Shown here piece by piece: positions 22,729 to 32,632 of a stretch of 64,000 nt of DNA. Under the pieces are notes generated by a model, which saw only the letters and a program-made list of their open reading frames with translations, was not told where the DNA came from and did not search any database. Origin of the DNA: Gibbula magus. Its lineage: Eukaryota > Mollusca > Gastropoda > Trochida > Trochidae. Position 1 is the first letter of the stretch. Each line of letters opens with the position of its first letter. The DNA lies in NCBI GenBank assembly GCA_936450465.1, contig OW388296.1, positions 33,549,875-33,613,874 of the forward strand, given 5' to 3'. Made by a program: the position numbers and the translations under genes.

Positions 22729-22818
22729 TTACGCCTTATATACCCGTCCCACAAGAAGTACCCGGATCGAAAAGTAAGGCTAACTGCGATATAAGGCGTA
22801 AGTTGCCATGTCTCAGTC
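22729..22818 (+). other. LINE 5' junction with inverted and direct LTR copies
   Basis: Bases 22729-22785 are the reverse complement of LTR bases ending just before GTTGCCATG (TTACGCCTTATATACCCGTC...). Bases 22789-22818 repeat the LTR in direct orientation (ATATAAGGCGTAAGTTGCCA and the CATGTCTCAGTC target duplication). Together with the original LTR this makes a large palindrome containing two TATA boxes. It looks like template switching during completion of LINE insertion. Confidence 0.8.
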
Positions 22819-23163
22819 GGTTGACACAACCAGACGTATTTCAAAGTGCGCGAGGATGTAAACAAAGGCGGCCATCTTGGATCTTGACCAGAGAGCTACG
22901 GACATTTCATGGAGTGACAGTTTGAACTATTTCTACTGACTCATGGAGTGAATTGTTAAACTTTTCGAAGAGGACTACTAACGGACATTACATGGAGTGA
23001 TTCAAAAGGGAATTTATGTGATTTTCATCTCGGACATTTCATGGAGTGAACTTAGTGAACTTTTCTAAAAGGAGGAGTAACACACCAACACAGTGGAGCT
23101 GTAGGAGAGGATATCAGTGCAAAAGGAGGACTACGTCCATTTGTAATTCTTAGTATTCCCAAT

Positions 23164-25437
23164 ATGGGGAGTAAATCTAAGAACATGGACTGGAGCCACG
23201 CTGACAGGATCGTCTTCACAGCGACACCAGGACCAAGGACTACTACCAAAGCCCCTTCCAAGGCGATGGTAAGTAAGACCAAAGCAAAAGAGGTAATTCA
23301 GGTTTCTGGTTTGCTTAAGGGGAAACCCATGGTAAATCAGGATGTGGAAACGAAAGTGACCACAACCGTGGGTAAGCAAGGGCCAACCCCACGGGACCTG
23401 ATAACCAAATGTACTATCATTAATAGGAAAACTCAAAATAAGGGGCCACCCACCCCGAGTATTCCTTCAGTTCGGGGTTCTGTCTCAGAGGATTTGCCGC
23501 CCTCGAGACAGAATTCAGGTACTAGTGTATCTGTAACTGAGTGTAAGCCCAACACTCAGGTCCCGAACTTTAATAAGAAAAGACCGTTTAATTCTCACAA
23601 TAAGGGACTGCCCATCCCGAGTTTGAATGTAGTTCGGGGTTCTGACACTGAGGATTTGCCGCCCTCAAGTCAGAATTCAGGTACCCTAGTATCTGAGACT
23701 GAGAGACAGCCACACTCTCAGGCCCCGAATATTAATGTCAGTACAGCTGCAACTGAGCCCACAGTTGATAGCGAAATGGACCTTGAGTCCATGTCAGACA
23801 TTGAAATAACCTCCCAAGAGAGTCAGCCCAACTCTCAGGGGGGTACACAGAGCTTGCCTAGCTCATCTGGAGAACTGACCACTCTCCAGAGCGGAAAGAT
23901 TAGACCTGCACCTAGCCCTGTCTCTAACATTTCCAAGAGAAGGAAATTGGTCGCATCTCAGCCATTCAGTAGTTATGCTGATACGGTTAAGCTAGGACCG
24001 ATGGAAACTAAGAGACAGTCAGTTAGTTTCAGTCAGTCTGACCGCCAAACTTGCTCGGATCTGTGGACAGGCAAAGTGAAGGCCACAGACAATGTTAAAA
24101 AGGTGAAAGCCAAAACCTCTCCTCCTAAAGGGTCGGTCTGGGAACGTCTAATCTACTCCATGGACTATGACAGTACCCTAGCCAATCGGGTCACGGCCCA
24201 AACCCTGAAGGAAGAATTAACAAAGTCTATCCAAGTAAGTCAGGTCAGGAGGGTAAATAGAGGGTACTTTGTCAGCGGAGACAATTTATTGGACTCTATG
24301 GCACTCCCCTCTGAAATTAAAAACGAGAAGTTATCTTGGGTAGTGCCAGGTTGGGTCAATCATACCAGATGTGTTATTCATCTGGATATGAATATCACCG
24401 ATGGTGATCTCCAGACCCTCCCAAAACAAAATCCTACAATAACTTCTTTATTTCGCATCAAAAGCCAGGGAAAAAACACTAGAGTCGTGGTGCTCACAGT
24501 GTTGGGGAACACGGCCCCAAAGTCAGTACAGTTTCGTGATAGGGAAATTGACACTCTCCCTTATCAGAAACGGCCGAGGCAATGTGTAAACTGTCTCAGT
24601 TATGGACATGTGCGCGCATCTTGCACAGGGCAAGCAAGGTGCCGCACTTGTGCAAAACTGCTGTCACAGTGCACAGGAACCTGTTCACCATACTGTATGA
24701 ACTGTAAGAAACGAGGGCATTCGTCTCTTTACAGTTTCTGCAGGAGCAGGCAAGTTAAAAAACATAACCTCAACAAAGAGGTTACAGGCACGAGTGACAA
24801 AGGCGATCAGTCACACTCTAAGGAATCTCATGATTCTGAGGGGTTTCAAGTGGTGGTACGCAAAAAGACCAAAAAACGTACACCAAAGGGGAAGGGCAAG
24901 GTCGCTGAAACGGCCAAACCCAACCCAAGTGCTAAGGCGACCAGCACAAGTCATGCCAATGGGGGTTCACAACGGGCAGTGAACACCTCAAAATCTGCCG
25001 AGGCTAAAGGCAGAAAACAAAACAAGGGTCCACAAAGGGCAGTGGAAACAAACAACAGTGCAAAGGCGAAATGCACTAATAAAAAATCAAATAAGGGCAC
25101 CCCAAAGGCAAGGGATATCCCCAACAGTGCTAAGGCGAACAGCACTGGCGTACCTACTAGCAAAGGTAACGCAGGCAAAGGCCAAAGCAAGCCTAAGCCT
25201 AAACAAAATAGGGAACCAGTCCAAAGGCAGGCTGTTAGGAATGACTCTGAGAGCTGCGCGGGCGGCCATTTTGACCCAAAAATGGTTGAATTCTTTTGTG
25301 CCGCCTTAATCAAACTAGGCACTAAAGATGATAGCGAAATGGACAAGACACTCCTACTTATGTGGGAACTTGCCACTAATTTCCTATCTTACCCGCGCTC
25401 AATCATTGAAATGAGGAAAGCTCTCAAGCTTAAATAA
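23164..25437 (+). CDS. LINE ORF1, nucleic-acid-binding protein (757 aa)
   Basis: This ORF1 protein would coat LINE RNA as a ribonucleoprotein. It has a long low-complexity, Ser/Pro/Gln-rich N-terminal half with repeated LPPSxQNSGT segments. A Cys/His cluster follows: CVNCLSYGHVRASC (C474, C477, H482, C487), then more cysteines, then CMNCKKRGHSSLYSFC (C511, C514, H519, C526). The first is a canonical CCHC knuckle; the last has a longer final spacer. A Lys-rich stretch with repeated NSAKA/KGPQRA segments follows. The frame starts at the first ATG after the 5' UTR and ends 40 bases before ORF2. No frameshift or internal stop is present. Confidence 0.9.
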   Translation: MGSKSKNMDWSHADRIVFTATPGPRTTTKAPSKAMVSKTKAKEVIQVSGLLKGKPMVNQDVETKVTTTVGKQGPTPRDLITKCTIINRKTQNKGPPTPSIPSVRGSVSEDLPPSRQNSGTSVSVTECKPNTQVPNFNKKRPFNSHNKGLPIPSLNVVRGSDTEDLPPSSQNSGTLVSETERQPHSQAPNINVSTAATEPTVDSEMDLESMSDIEITSQESQPNSQGGTQSLPSSSGELTTLQSGKIRPAPSPVSNISKRRKLVASQPFSSYADTVKLGPMETKRQSVSFSQSDRQTCSDLWTGKVKATDNVKKVKAKTSPPKGSVWERLIYSMDYDSTLANRVTAQTLKEELTKSIQVSQVRRVNRGYFVSGDNLLDSMALPSEIKNEKLSWVVPGWVNHTRCVIHLDMNITDGDLQTLPKQNPTITSLFRIKSQGKNTRVVVLTVLGNTAPKSVQFRDREIDTLPYQKRPRQCVNCLSYGHVRASCTGQARCRTCAKLLSQCTGTCSPYCMNCKKRGHSSLYSFCRSRQVKKHNLNKEVTGTSDKGDQSHSKESHDSEGFQVVVRKKTKKRTPKGKGKVAETAKPNPSAKATSTSHANGGSQRAVNTSKSAEAKGRKQNKGPQRAVETNNSAKAKCTNKKSNKGTPKARDIPNSAKANSTGVPTSKGNAGKGQSKPKPKQNREPVQRQAVRNDSESCAGGHFDPKMVEFFCAALIKLGTKDDSEMDKTLLLMWELATNFLSYPRSIIEMRKALKLK

Positions 25438-25477
25438 GCAATTATTAAGCTGTCAATTTAAGCTCAAATAAGTCATC

Positions 25478-28400
25478 ATGGCACTGCAAATGATACAATG
25501 GAATGCCAATGGACTGAGATCGAACGGCCACGAACTCAACGCCTTAGTCAGACAGCAGGTTCTGAAACCCAATATTATCCTTATACAAGAGGCTAAATTG
25601 GGAAAGAGTGCGAAGTTTCAGATTCCTGGGTATATAACATACCGAAAAGACAGAGACAATAGGGGTGGTGGATTGGTAACGTTGGTAGCAGACAACTGTA
25701 CCTCCACTCAGATTGAAGCTAAGGTGGGAAACCTAGAAACCCAGGTCATCTCAGTCGTTTTGGCAAATAGTAAAAGAATCCGCATCGCCAATGTCTACCA
25801 CAGGGTAACTACACCCACCACAATTGCTGAACTTAAAAAACTCAGTGACTTGGTGGGAAGTTCAGGCCTAATCCTAGGTGATTTCAACGCCCACAGTAGC
25901 CTGTGGGGTGAAAGCACCACCCGATCTGACCCACATGGGCGGATGGTGGAGGACTGGGTCGAGTCCGAGGGACTCGTTATACTGAATGATGGTACCCCGA
26001 CTAGACATTGTGTCAACTACGGAACATGGTCGGCCATAGACCTCGCTATTGCCACAAAAGACTTAGCCACAGACTGTGTCTGGCAGGTTCATGATGACAC
26101 ATGGGGGAGTGATCACTGCCCGTGTTTCACTCAACTAGGTATCCCACCACTCCTAGAGGAAGAATGCACCCCCTCAGAAAAGTGGGATTTCTCCCGTGCA
26201 GATTGGTCAAAGTTCAGATTGGAGTGTAATAAGATCGACCCAACTGAAATAGTGTCTGATGATATCAACACTTTCTGTTCAAACCTAACTTTAGCGCTGA
26301 TGAAAGCATCCAGGGCTTCAATTCCAATGAGGAAATCAGGGGGACGAGTAAAATCGGTCCCCTGGTGGAATCAGGAAATAGCCAGAGCGCGAAAACTTAG
26401 GAAAAAGGCATTGAACAGGGCTAAACGTGACCGATCTGCTAAAGGAGAAGTATGTCTGGCGAGGCAACGAGTCAAAGAATTAATTTCAAAAGCTAAGATT
26501 AAATCTTGGCAGGAATTCTGTGGCACGTTAAATGAGAAAACTAACTCAAGGACTGTCTGGCAAAAAGTACATGCTATAAGAGGGAAACGCAAAACACAGA
26601 TCATTCCCAAAATAGCTGGCACTAAAACAATCAAAGAAAAAGCAAGTACTTTAGCCAAACACTTTGCCTCTGTCAGTAGCAATGATAACTTCTCTGTTGA
26701 ATTTAAAAAGTCAGAGAAGTTAGTCAAACCACCCAAACAGCCCCCCCAGTGTGGCTTATCTTTTAACTACAGCTTCACGGTAGAAGAGTTCAAAGATGCT
26801 ATTCATAACAGAAAAGCAACTTGCCCAGGTGAAGATATGGTCAGCTATGAGATGCTTAAGAGGTTACCAGATGGTATCATCGGCGTCCTCATCAAACTGT
26901 ACAATAAGATTTGGGATATAGGAGAGGTACCTGTCGCATGGAAACATGCTTCAGTAATACCACTTCTTAAACCGGGCAAGGAGGCGGCCTCGGCCAACTC
27001 CTATCGCCCGATTTCCCTTACATCAAACTTGTGCAAAGCGATGGAGGCAATGGTGAACAAACGCCTAAGGTACCACTTAGAGTCACAAGGGCTGTTATCT
27101 CATGACCAGAGCGGGTTTCGGCCGCAACGTTCTTGTCTTGACCATATTCTGCGCCTGGAAAATGACATAAAGACTGCGCAACTAAGAAAAGAATATCTAG
27201 CTGCTGTCTTTATTGATTTTAGCAAGGCTTTTGACATGGTATGGCACGATGGACTCCTCTCCAAACTTGAGAATGTTGGTATAAAAGGGAAAATGGCAAA
27301 TTATGTTCAAAGTTTCCTTGAGAATCGATCAATATCAGTGTTGGTTGGGGATCAACTGTCAGAGCGACACAGTTTAGATAATGGCACTCCTCAGGGAAGC
27401 ATTATCAGCCCAACGCTTTTCAACATTATGATAGACGATCTCTTTGAACATGTACATGAACGCAAGTATATCAACACCTCAAAGTTTGCTGATGATGGGG
27501 CAGTTTGGGTGAGACACCGAGAGATTTCCAAAATTAGAACATTGCTGCAGGAATCACTCGATGGTGTCGAAAATTGGTGTGACAAATGGGGGTTCATTAT
27601 CTCTCCTGAGAAAACAGTGGGGGTTGTATTCAGACGGAAAGGCAACCAGGTAAGCTGCACACCCAGGCTTCAACTTAAGGGCAAGACTGTCGCATTCGAG
27701 AAAGAAGCGAAATTTCTCGGTGTCGTCTTTGACCAACATCTTACGTGGTCAAAACATATTGACCACGTGGCAGTAAGATGTCAAGGCGACCTGAACGTAA
27801 TGCGAGCAGTGTCAGGGACTTCATGGGGAGCAAACAGTGACACGTTGCTAACCCTCTACAAGTCACTTATACGAAGCAAAATAGATTATGGGTGTGAGGC
27901 TTACCACAGTGCTGCCCCATCGACTCTGAAGCGACTAGATTCGATTCAATACAAAGCTCTTAAATTGGTGACGGGAGCAATGCCCAGAACCTCCCTGCAT
28001 GCCCTTTTAGTGGAAACAGGGGAGCTACCACTCGATCTAAGGAGAGAACAATTGACCTTAAACTTCTGGAGTAGGAGTACTAATCCATTGGTTAAAAAGA
28101 TATGGACGGGGGATATCTTCAGTAAGAACCTCGTAGCACTTGCACGCAAAAAACCCTCCATGATGCCATGCGGGTTGAGGGTGCAACTGCTAAGGCGAGA
28201 ACACGAGTGTGACACTGTAGACCCCCCTGAAAGTCTTAAACCAGGATTGGTACCCCCGTGGATACTCCAGGCCCCAAATGTAGACACTAGTCTCACTAAG
28301 GAAGTGCCAAAAAGTGAGAACCCTCTGTTGCTACGAAGCATTGCGCTTAGCAGGATAGACAGTCTCTATGAGTCCGCGGCACACATATACACTGACGGCT

Positions 28401-29218
28401 CAAAGGACCCAGTGAGAAATAGAACTGCCTATGGTATCCTAATTAGCTCTGCTCGCACATCCGATACCCAAAGTATCTCAGTACGCATCCCCAATGGGCA
28501 ATCTGTATATACAGCTGAACTTGAGGCCATACACCATGCACTCAGAATCTCTCGAGATTTAAGAGATAGACAGATAGTAATACTGTCTGATTCCCTTAGT
28601 GCACTGGAGTCACTGACCACAAAAAACTCAGCCAGTAGACCAGATACCCTACGTGATATATTAGAACTCCTCCACAAGCTCAAATATATTCACGGAAAAG
28701 AGATACAGCTATGTTGGATACCTTCTCACATAGACATTCCAGGCAATGAAAGAGCTGACAAACTGGCACGTCAGGGCTTAGAGATTGAGCATATTTCTGA
28801 TTATCCTTATTCAAAAAGCGAAATCAAAAGTATGATCAGAAACTCGATCTCTAAGAAGTGGCAGAAGGTATGGGACACCAGTCCTAAAGGCCGGTGGCTT
28901 CATAGTCTACGCCCCAGTGTGAAATCGAGACCTATGCACTCGAAACACAACAGGCAGCTAGACACAATGATCACCAGACTTAGACTCGGTGCAACACGCT
29001 CCTCGTACCTAAATTGTCAAACATGCCACGTCAAGGCCAGTGTCACTCACGTCTTACTGGAATGTCCTAGGTTCGAAATGGCCCGCAAAGCACTCAGGGA
29101 GGAGATTGGAGAAAGTACATTGACAGCGAAGCTACTGCTGGCGCACTCGCAACATCAAAAAATGTACAAGCCCTTATCCAACCTCCTCCTGAAAAGTGAA
29201 CTTGGCCAGTGTATATGA
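25478..29218 (+). CDS. LINE ORF2: APE endonuclease, reverse transcriptase, RNase H (1246 aa)
   Basis: This is the replication enzyme of the LINE. Residues 1-220 form an apurinic-like endonuclease with QWNANG, E38 in LIQEAKL, GDFNAHS (134-140) and SDH (211-213). The reverse transcriptase follows: SYRPISLTS, FIDFSKAFD (578-586), GTPQGSIISP and FADD (670-673, catalytic aspartates). The ribonuclease H domain begins near 965 with D973, E1014, D1038 and D1094 (YTDGS, TAELEAI, LSDSLSAL, GNERADKLA), a complete DEDD set. The C-terminus carries CQTCHVKASVTHVLLEC, a CCHC finger. All key residues are present and the frame is uninterrupted. Separate translation from ORF1 (40-base gap) is inferred. Confidence 0.94.
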   Translation: MALQMIQWNANGLRSNGHELNALVRQQVLKPNIILIQEAKLGKSAKFQIPGYITYRKDRDNRGGGLVTLVADNCTSTQIEAKVGNLETQVISVVLANSKRIRIANVYHRVTTPTTIAELKKLSDLVGSSGLILGDFNAHSSLWGESTTRSDPHGRMVEDWVESEGLVILNDGTPTRHCVNYGTWSAIDLAIATKDLATDCVWQVHDDTWGSDHCPCFTQLGIPPLLEEECTPSEKWDFSRADWSKFRLECNKIDPTEIVSDDINTFCSNLTLALMKASRASIPMRKSGGRVKSVPWWNQEIARARKLRKKALNRAKRDRSAKGEVCLARQRVKELISKAKIKSWQEFCGTLNEKTNSRTVWQKVHAIRGKRKTQIIPKIAGTKTIKEKASTLAKHFASVSSNDNFSVEFKKSEKLVKPPKQPPQCGLSFNYSFTVEEFKDAIHNRKATCPGEDMVSYEMLKRLPDGIIGVLIKLYNKIWDIGEVPVAWKHASVIPLLKPGKEAASANSYRPISLTSNLCKAMEAMVNKRLRYHLESQGLLSHDQSGFRPQRSCLDHILRLENDIKTAQLRKEYLAAVFIDFSKAFDMVWHDGLLSKLENVGIKGKMANYVQSFLENRSISVLVGDQLSERHSLDNGTPQGSIISPTLFNIMIDDLFEHVHERKYINTSKFADDGAVWVRHREISKIRTLLQESLDGVENWCDKWGFIISPEKTVGVVFRRKGNQVSCTPRLQLKGKTVAFEKEAKFLGVVFDQHLTWSKHIDHVAVRCQGDLNVMRAVSGTSWGANSDTLLTLYKSLIRSKIDYGCEAYHSAAPSTLKRLDSIQYKALKLVTGAMPRTSLHALLVETGELPLDLRREQLTLNFWSRSTNPLVKKIWTGDIFSKNLVALARKKPSMMPCGLRVQLLRREHECDTVDPPESLKPGLVPPWILQAPNVDTSLTKEVPKSENPLLLRSIALSRIDSLYESAAHIYTDGSKDPVRNRTAYGILISSARTSDTQSISVRIPNGQSVYTAELEAIHHALRISRDLRDRQIVILSDSLSALESLTTKNSASRPDTLRDILELLHKLKYIHGKEIQLCWIPSHIDIPGNERADKLARQGLEIEHISDYPYSKSEIKSMIRNSISKKWQKVWDTSPKGRWLHSLRPSVKSRPMHSKHNRQLDTMITRLRLGATRSSYLNCQTCHVKASVTHVLLECPRFEMARKALREEIGESTLTAKLLLAHSQHQKMYKPLSNLLLKSELGQCI

Positions 29219-29739
29219 AAGAAATATATCAATGTGCCGCGGGTCCGGTGGGATAGTGCAGTGGTTGGCACGTTCGTTCGAATCCCGCCAGGGGCTCGGC
29301 ATCCTTATAAACAGCCAATAAGGTGGGGTGCAATGCCACATTAAAACAATGTAGTAACACCCCTGGCTAGCTAGTTCCAGCCGAAGCTCGCAGGTTTCAC
29401 CACAATGTTCAACCACCTTGACACTGTGGTCTTTCTCCCTGCCCAAACTCTAGCACCTCCGGGTAATAGAAATTGCCTATAAGATCAGCCTAGTAGAGGG
29501 ACGCAATATAAACAGCACAATTATATCACCCAAACGGCCAAATAGAAATTGCCTGAACAAAGTGAACTGCCTACTTTGTTCGTGACACACCCGGTAACAC
29601 CTTCCCCATGAGTTCCTAGGTGGAACACCCTTTCCAGGACCCTAGCCTTCTGGAATCTTCTCTTTCATGTGTGTCAATGTGACACTGTCTGCCGAAATGC
29701 CTAACGGGCGAAGGCGACATTAAGCACTTAATGCAACAA
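29219..29739 (+). other. LINE 3' UTR with tRNA-like block
   Basis: At 29246-29300, GGTGGGATAGTGCAGTGGTT and TTCGAATCCCGCCAGGGGC closely resemble the head of the local SINE (GGGATAGCGCAGTGGTT and AATCCCGCCAGGGGCACGGC, minus strand near 41040-40975), but with the central part missing. The rest is unique sequence ending TGCAACAAC at the target duplication. There is no poly(A). Confidence 0.65.
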
Positions 29740-30867
29740 CATGTCTCAGTCAGTCCATGACCAGCTTCTGGTCACAGGTGAGACCTTAGTCACACCAACG
29801 TTCTGCATAAGAACGGACGTTCTGGAAGGAACGGAATTCCCATTTCCCCCGTAATGTTTAGTTAGAGTTAACAATAAAGTATGAATTGGGGTAAATAGTT
29901 AGGTAAGGTTAGACGGGGTTGGTAGATTCAGTCGTCGCTAGCAGGTTGGGTCTATTCACCTTGTAAATATTAGAGACAGATTCGTATTAGGAGAAAGTAG
30001 GTCAGTAGGGTATAGTCGTTAGGGCAGCTTGGGACAATTCGGGATATAAGATTTACGTTAACGGACAATATAAGATAGAGTTTGATTTTAGGTTTACAAA
30101 CTCTATGTCTGTGACAACATTTCTATAGTGTGTCGTTGCAGAGAAGGAGGTTTTTCTTCTGATATTATGATGAATATTTCATATCTTACGAGTTTCACTT
30201 GAGTGGAGAAGAGACTTATAGTGGCAGTTTGTAGTTTGGACGCATTCTTAACGTCATACACTAGTTACTTACGAATTAGTTGAGCTAGAAGTGCGTCGTA
30301 TGTAGAGTTGTTGAATTTCTAGCTGGTAGCAGTGTACCTCGAGTTGATGTTCAGAGAATGATGTTCTGTACCCTCCAATAGTTGATATGTACGTCAGAGT
30401 ATCAGGAAACCCTGCCGTTTTGTATATTTGATCTTCTGCATTTAACGTATTGAGTGCTGCTGGGAGAAATCCGTCCTGTATATTTGATACTTACTACACG
30501 TCTACAAGATTCTAGTTTTAGAAACTATGGTAATATATTTTTGATCACTTGCATTTACTTGATGTTGCTGTTGATGAATATGTGTCATCTGTAACTCGAG
30601 TTATTCATCCCTGTGCTCTGGGTTTTGTAGGAGCAGGAAACTGGTTGATCTGTGGCACCACAAGTTTTGTATTTTGATTTACACTTGTTAATAAACTTCA
30701 CATATCTGGTAATTCATTCGTTTGTTATTCATCCCGCTTCATGTTGAGAAAGAACCTGGGTGTAATGGAATGAGATTGGCGGTTGTGGTCATTAACATCT
30801 AAACAAAAAAAGTACACAACGCAAAGTCCACCGTGACATACCTGACCGCCATTCTCGCACTATTACA
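29740..30867 (+). repeat. 5' LTR, downstream part
   Basis: Continues the LTR after the LINE, starting with the target duplication CATGTCTCAGTC. Positions 29752-30388 match 32949-33585 at a constant offset of 3197. The end CGCACTATTACA is also the end of the 3' LTR at 34617. Confidence 0.88.
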
Positions 30868-30871
30868 GATT

Positions 30872-30889
30872 TGGTGCCGTGACCCGGAT
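30872..30889 (+). promoter_or_regulatory. Primer binding site (tRNA-His type)
   Basis: TGGTGCCGTGACCCGGAT starts four bases after the 5' LTR. Its complement ends GTCACGGCACCA, the acceptor end plus CCA of metazoan tRNA-His. It would prime minus-strand DNA synthesis. Confidence 0.8.
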
Positions 30890-30989
30890 GAAGTGTGTTG
30901 GTGAATGTCAAACATGTCCTGTAGAAAATAGATAATTTATACTCTAATAGTTGGTAGTTTCATATGTCGGTTTTGGCTTCCTTCCTATC

Positions 30990-32318
30990 ATGACAAGTTA
31001 TGAGTTGTTCTCTGTTAGTCCTTCTTCTAAGAATTACGAAACTTTATCTAGCGGTGAGGAGGGCTTGAAGTCGTTATATTCTTCACCCAGTAAGGGAGGT
31101 GTGAAGGAAGAGGTAGAATCTACTTCTGCTAAACGACGTCCAAGCAATAATCCGTTTGAGTCTGATTACGAGGCAGATAAGGTTGAGGAGTTGAACCTAG
31201 GGTTCACTGCACAGGATTGTTCAGAGCATGATCCTCTGCTTAGGTCTTCCAGTGGGGATAGGTTCAGTTCTTCTCCTAAGAGGACTCCTCGTGCTAGGGG
31301 GAGAAATTGTAAAGTTCGTTTTTCCAAGAGTATGAAGAGGGAGAGCTCATCTGAGGGTAGTGAGTATATGGCGTTGCCTCCTCGGCGGGGTTCTCGGAGG
31401 TTAAGGTCACCATCGGGTATGCTTGGTGGGGATAGTGAGGAGACCGATACTGACGTCAGGAGACGGCGTTCAGGAGGAGTAGTAGCTACTCCATTGTCCA
31501 CTGGTAGACATAGGCCTAGGGTGTCCAGGAGGGAAAAGCAACCAGATACATTTGATGGGAAGTTCTCAGATTGGCAGGATTATATCGTACAGTTTGAGCA
31601 GGTCGCGTCCTGGAATGGTTGGAATAATTATGAGAAGGCTCAGCAGTTATCAATGAGTTTGAGGGGTACTGCACAGAAGTTACTGAGTAATCTTACTTAT
31701 GGGCAGCTATCCGATTATCAGGCCATCAAATCTATGTTGACACAGAGATTCAACCCTAGGGAAAGATCAGTAGCATATAGATGTGAGTTGAGGAATAGAA
31801 GGCAGGGAAAGGATGAGTCAGTGACCGATTATGGCTACAGCTTGAGAAGGTTGGCTCTGTTAGCATACCCAGATCTTCCTTACGTGGCTCTTGAGATGCA
31901 GGTGGTATATCAATTTGTGTCAGGGCTGACGAGTTTCGAGATGCGAAAGAAGGTAACCTTTAGTCATCCAAATACTTTAGAGGAGGCTATTGCATCAGCC
32001 ATAGAGTTCGAAGCCGTGGAGGGAGGTAGAAATAGGAAGCCTTACGACTCTCATACTTCTCAGGTCAATTCAGTTGGTGCATTAGAGACTCCCAATGTTG
32101 GTAAGGCTCTGAAGACAGAACCACCCCCACTAACATTGGAGAGTGTTTCTCGGTTGATTGATCAGAAACTGTCTAAATTCCGTCAGGAGCTACGATGGGA
32201 GAGGACAAGGATGGTAGGGCCTCAGGAGTGTTTTTATTGTCGGCAGGTTGGCCATCAAATTTCTGAATGCCCCATTCGGTTGGATAAACTTAACCTGAGA
32301 TCAGCCTCTGATGTATAA
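30990..32318 (+). CDS. Retrotransposon Gag (442 aa)
   Basis: The structural capsid/nucleocapsid protein of the LTR element. A basic, Ser-rich N-terminal third (many RRR/SPS runs) is followed by a retrotransposon Gag domain (about residues 180-350) with the family pattern FDGKFSDWQDYIVQFEQVA, LRGTAQKLL, LTQRFNPRERS and FVSGLTSFEMRKKV. A CCHC knuckle, CFYCRQVGHQISEC (C414, C417, H422, C427), is near the C-terminus. The first ATG of the open frame is at 30990; the frame extends upstream without another ATG. The stop is followed by no pol frame. Ty3/gypsy origin is likely from the domain but not proven. Confidence 0.85.
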   Translation: MTSYELFSVSPSSKNYETLSSGEEGLKSLYSSPSKGGVKEEVESTSAKRRPSNNPFESDYEADKVEELNLGFTAQDCSEHDPLLRSSSGDRFSSSPKRTPRARGRNCKVRFSKSMKRESSSEGSEYMALPPRRGSRRLRSPSGMLGGDSEETDTDVRRRRSGGVVATPLSTGRHRPRVSRREKQPDTFDGKFSDWQDYIVQFEQVASWNGWNNYEKAQQLSMSLRGTAQKLLSNLTYGQLSDYQAIKSMLTQRFNPRERSVAYRCELRNRRQGKDESVTDYGYSLRRLALLAYPDLPYVALEMQVVYQFVSGLTSFEMRKKVTFSHPNTLEEAIASAIEFEAVEGGRNRKPYDSHTSQVNSVGALETPNVGKALKTEPPPLTLESVSRLIDQKLSKFRQELRWERTRMVGPQECFYCRQVGHQISECPIRLDKLNLRSASDV

Positions 32319-32464
32319 GTAGGTCAGGATATAGGCCAAGAGGATGATGAAGTGTCATCCAATCTTTCAATTGATATGTTCGAGTTCCAGGAAGAGTATT
32401 GCTGGCCTGTATATAGGCCTGGAGGATGATGAACAATTATCCATTTACTTTCCGAAAGTTGAGA

Positions 32465-32605
32465 ATTGGACAGACGAAAGACAGGTGGACAGACGAAATA
32501 CAGGTGGACAGACGAAAGACAGGTGGACAGACGAAAGACAGGTGGACAGACGAAATACGGATGAACAGACGAAAGACAGGTGGACAAACGAAAGACGGAG
32601 AAATA
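32465..32605 (+). repeat. 19-bp minisatellite after gag (~7 copies)
   Basis: The unit GGACAGACGAAAGACAGGT varies at a few positions (GAAATACAGGT, GATGAACAGACG). It lies between gag and the polypurine tract, where pol should be. The 19-base period is not a multiple of three, so it is not coding. Confidence 0.9.
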
Positions 32606-32632
32606 TGATAAAGTTAGAATAACTTTAATCTT

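Larger units (their letters stand above)
22819..29739 (+). mobile_element. Full-length I-clade LINE inserted in the 5' LTR
   Basis: The 12-bp target duplication CATGTCTCAGTC occurs at 22807-22818 (and in the original LTR at 22717-22728) and at 29740-29751. The element has a 5' UTR with about four GGACATTTCATGGAGTGA-like repeats (22905-23050), ORF1 (23164-25437), ORF2 (25478-29218) and a 3' UTR of about 520 bases ending TGCAACAAC. The ORF2 order endonuclease, reverse transcriptase, ribonuclease H, CCHC places it in the I group. Both frames are open, so it may be recent and possibly competent. Confidence 0.88.

Noticed and set aside
22539..22925. Frames of about 80-108 residues at the LTR/LINE junction
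   Set aside because: They arise from the palindromic promoter copies, not from a gene.
24951..25376. Minus-strand frame of 141 residues with hydrophobic stretches
   Set aside because: It lies opposite the low-complexity Lys/Ala-rich end of LINE ORF1 and shows no independent signal.
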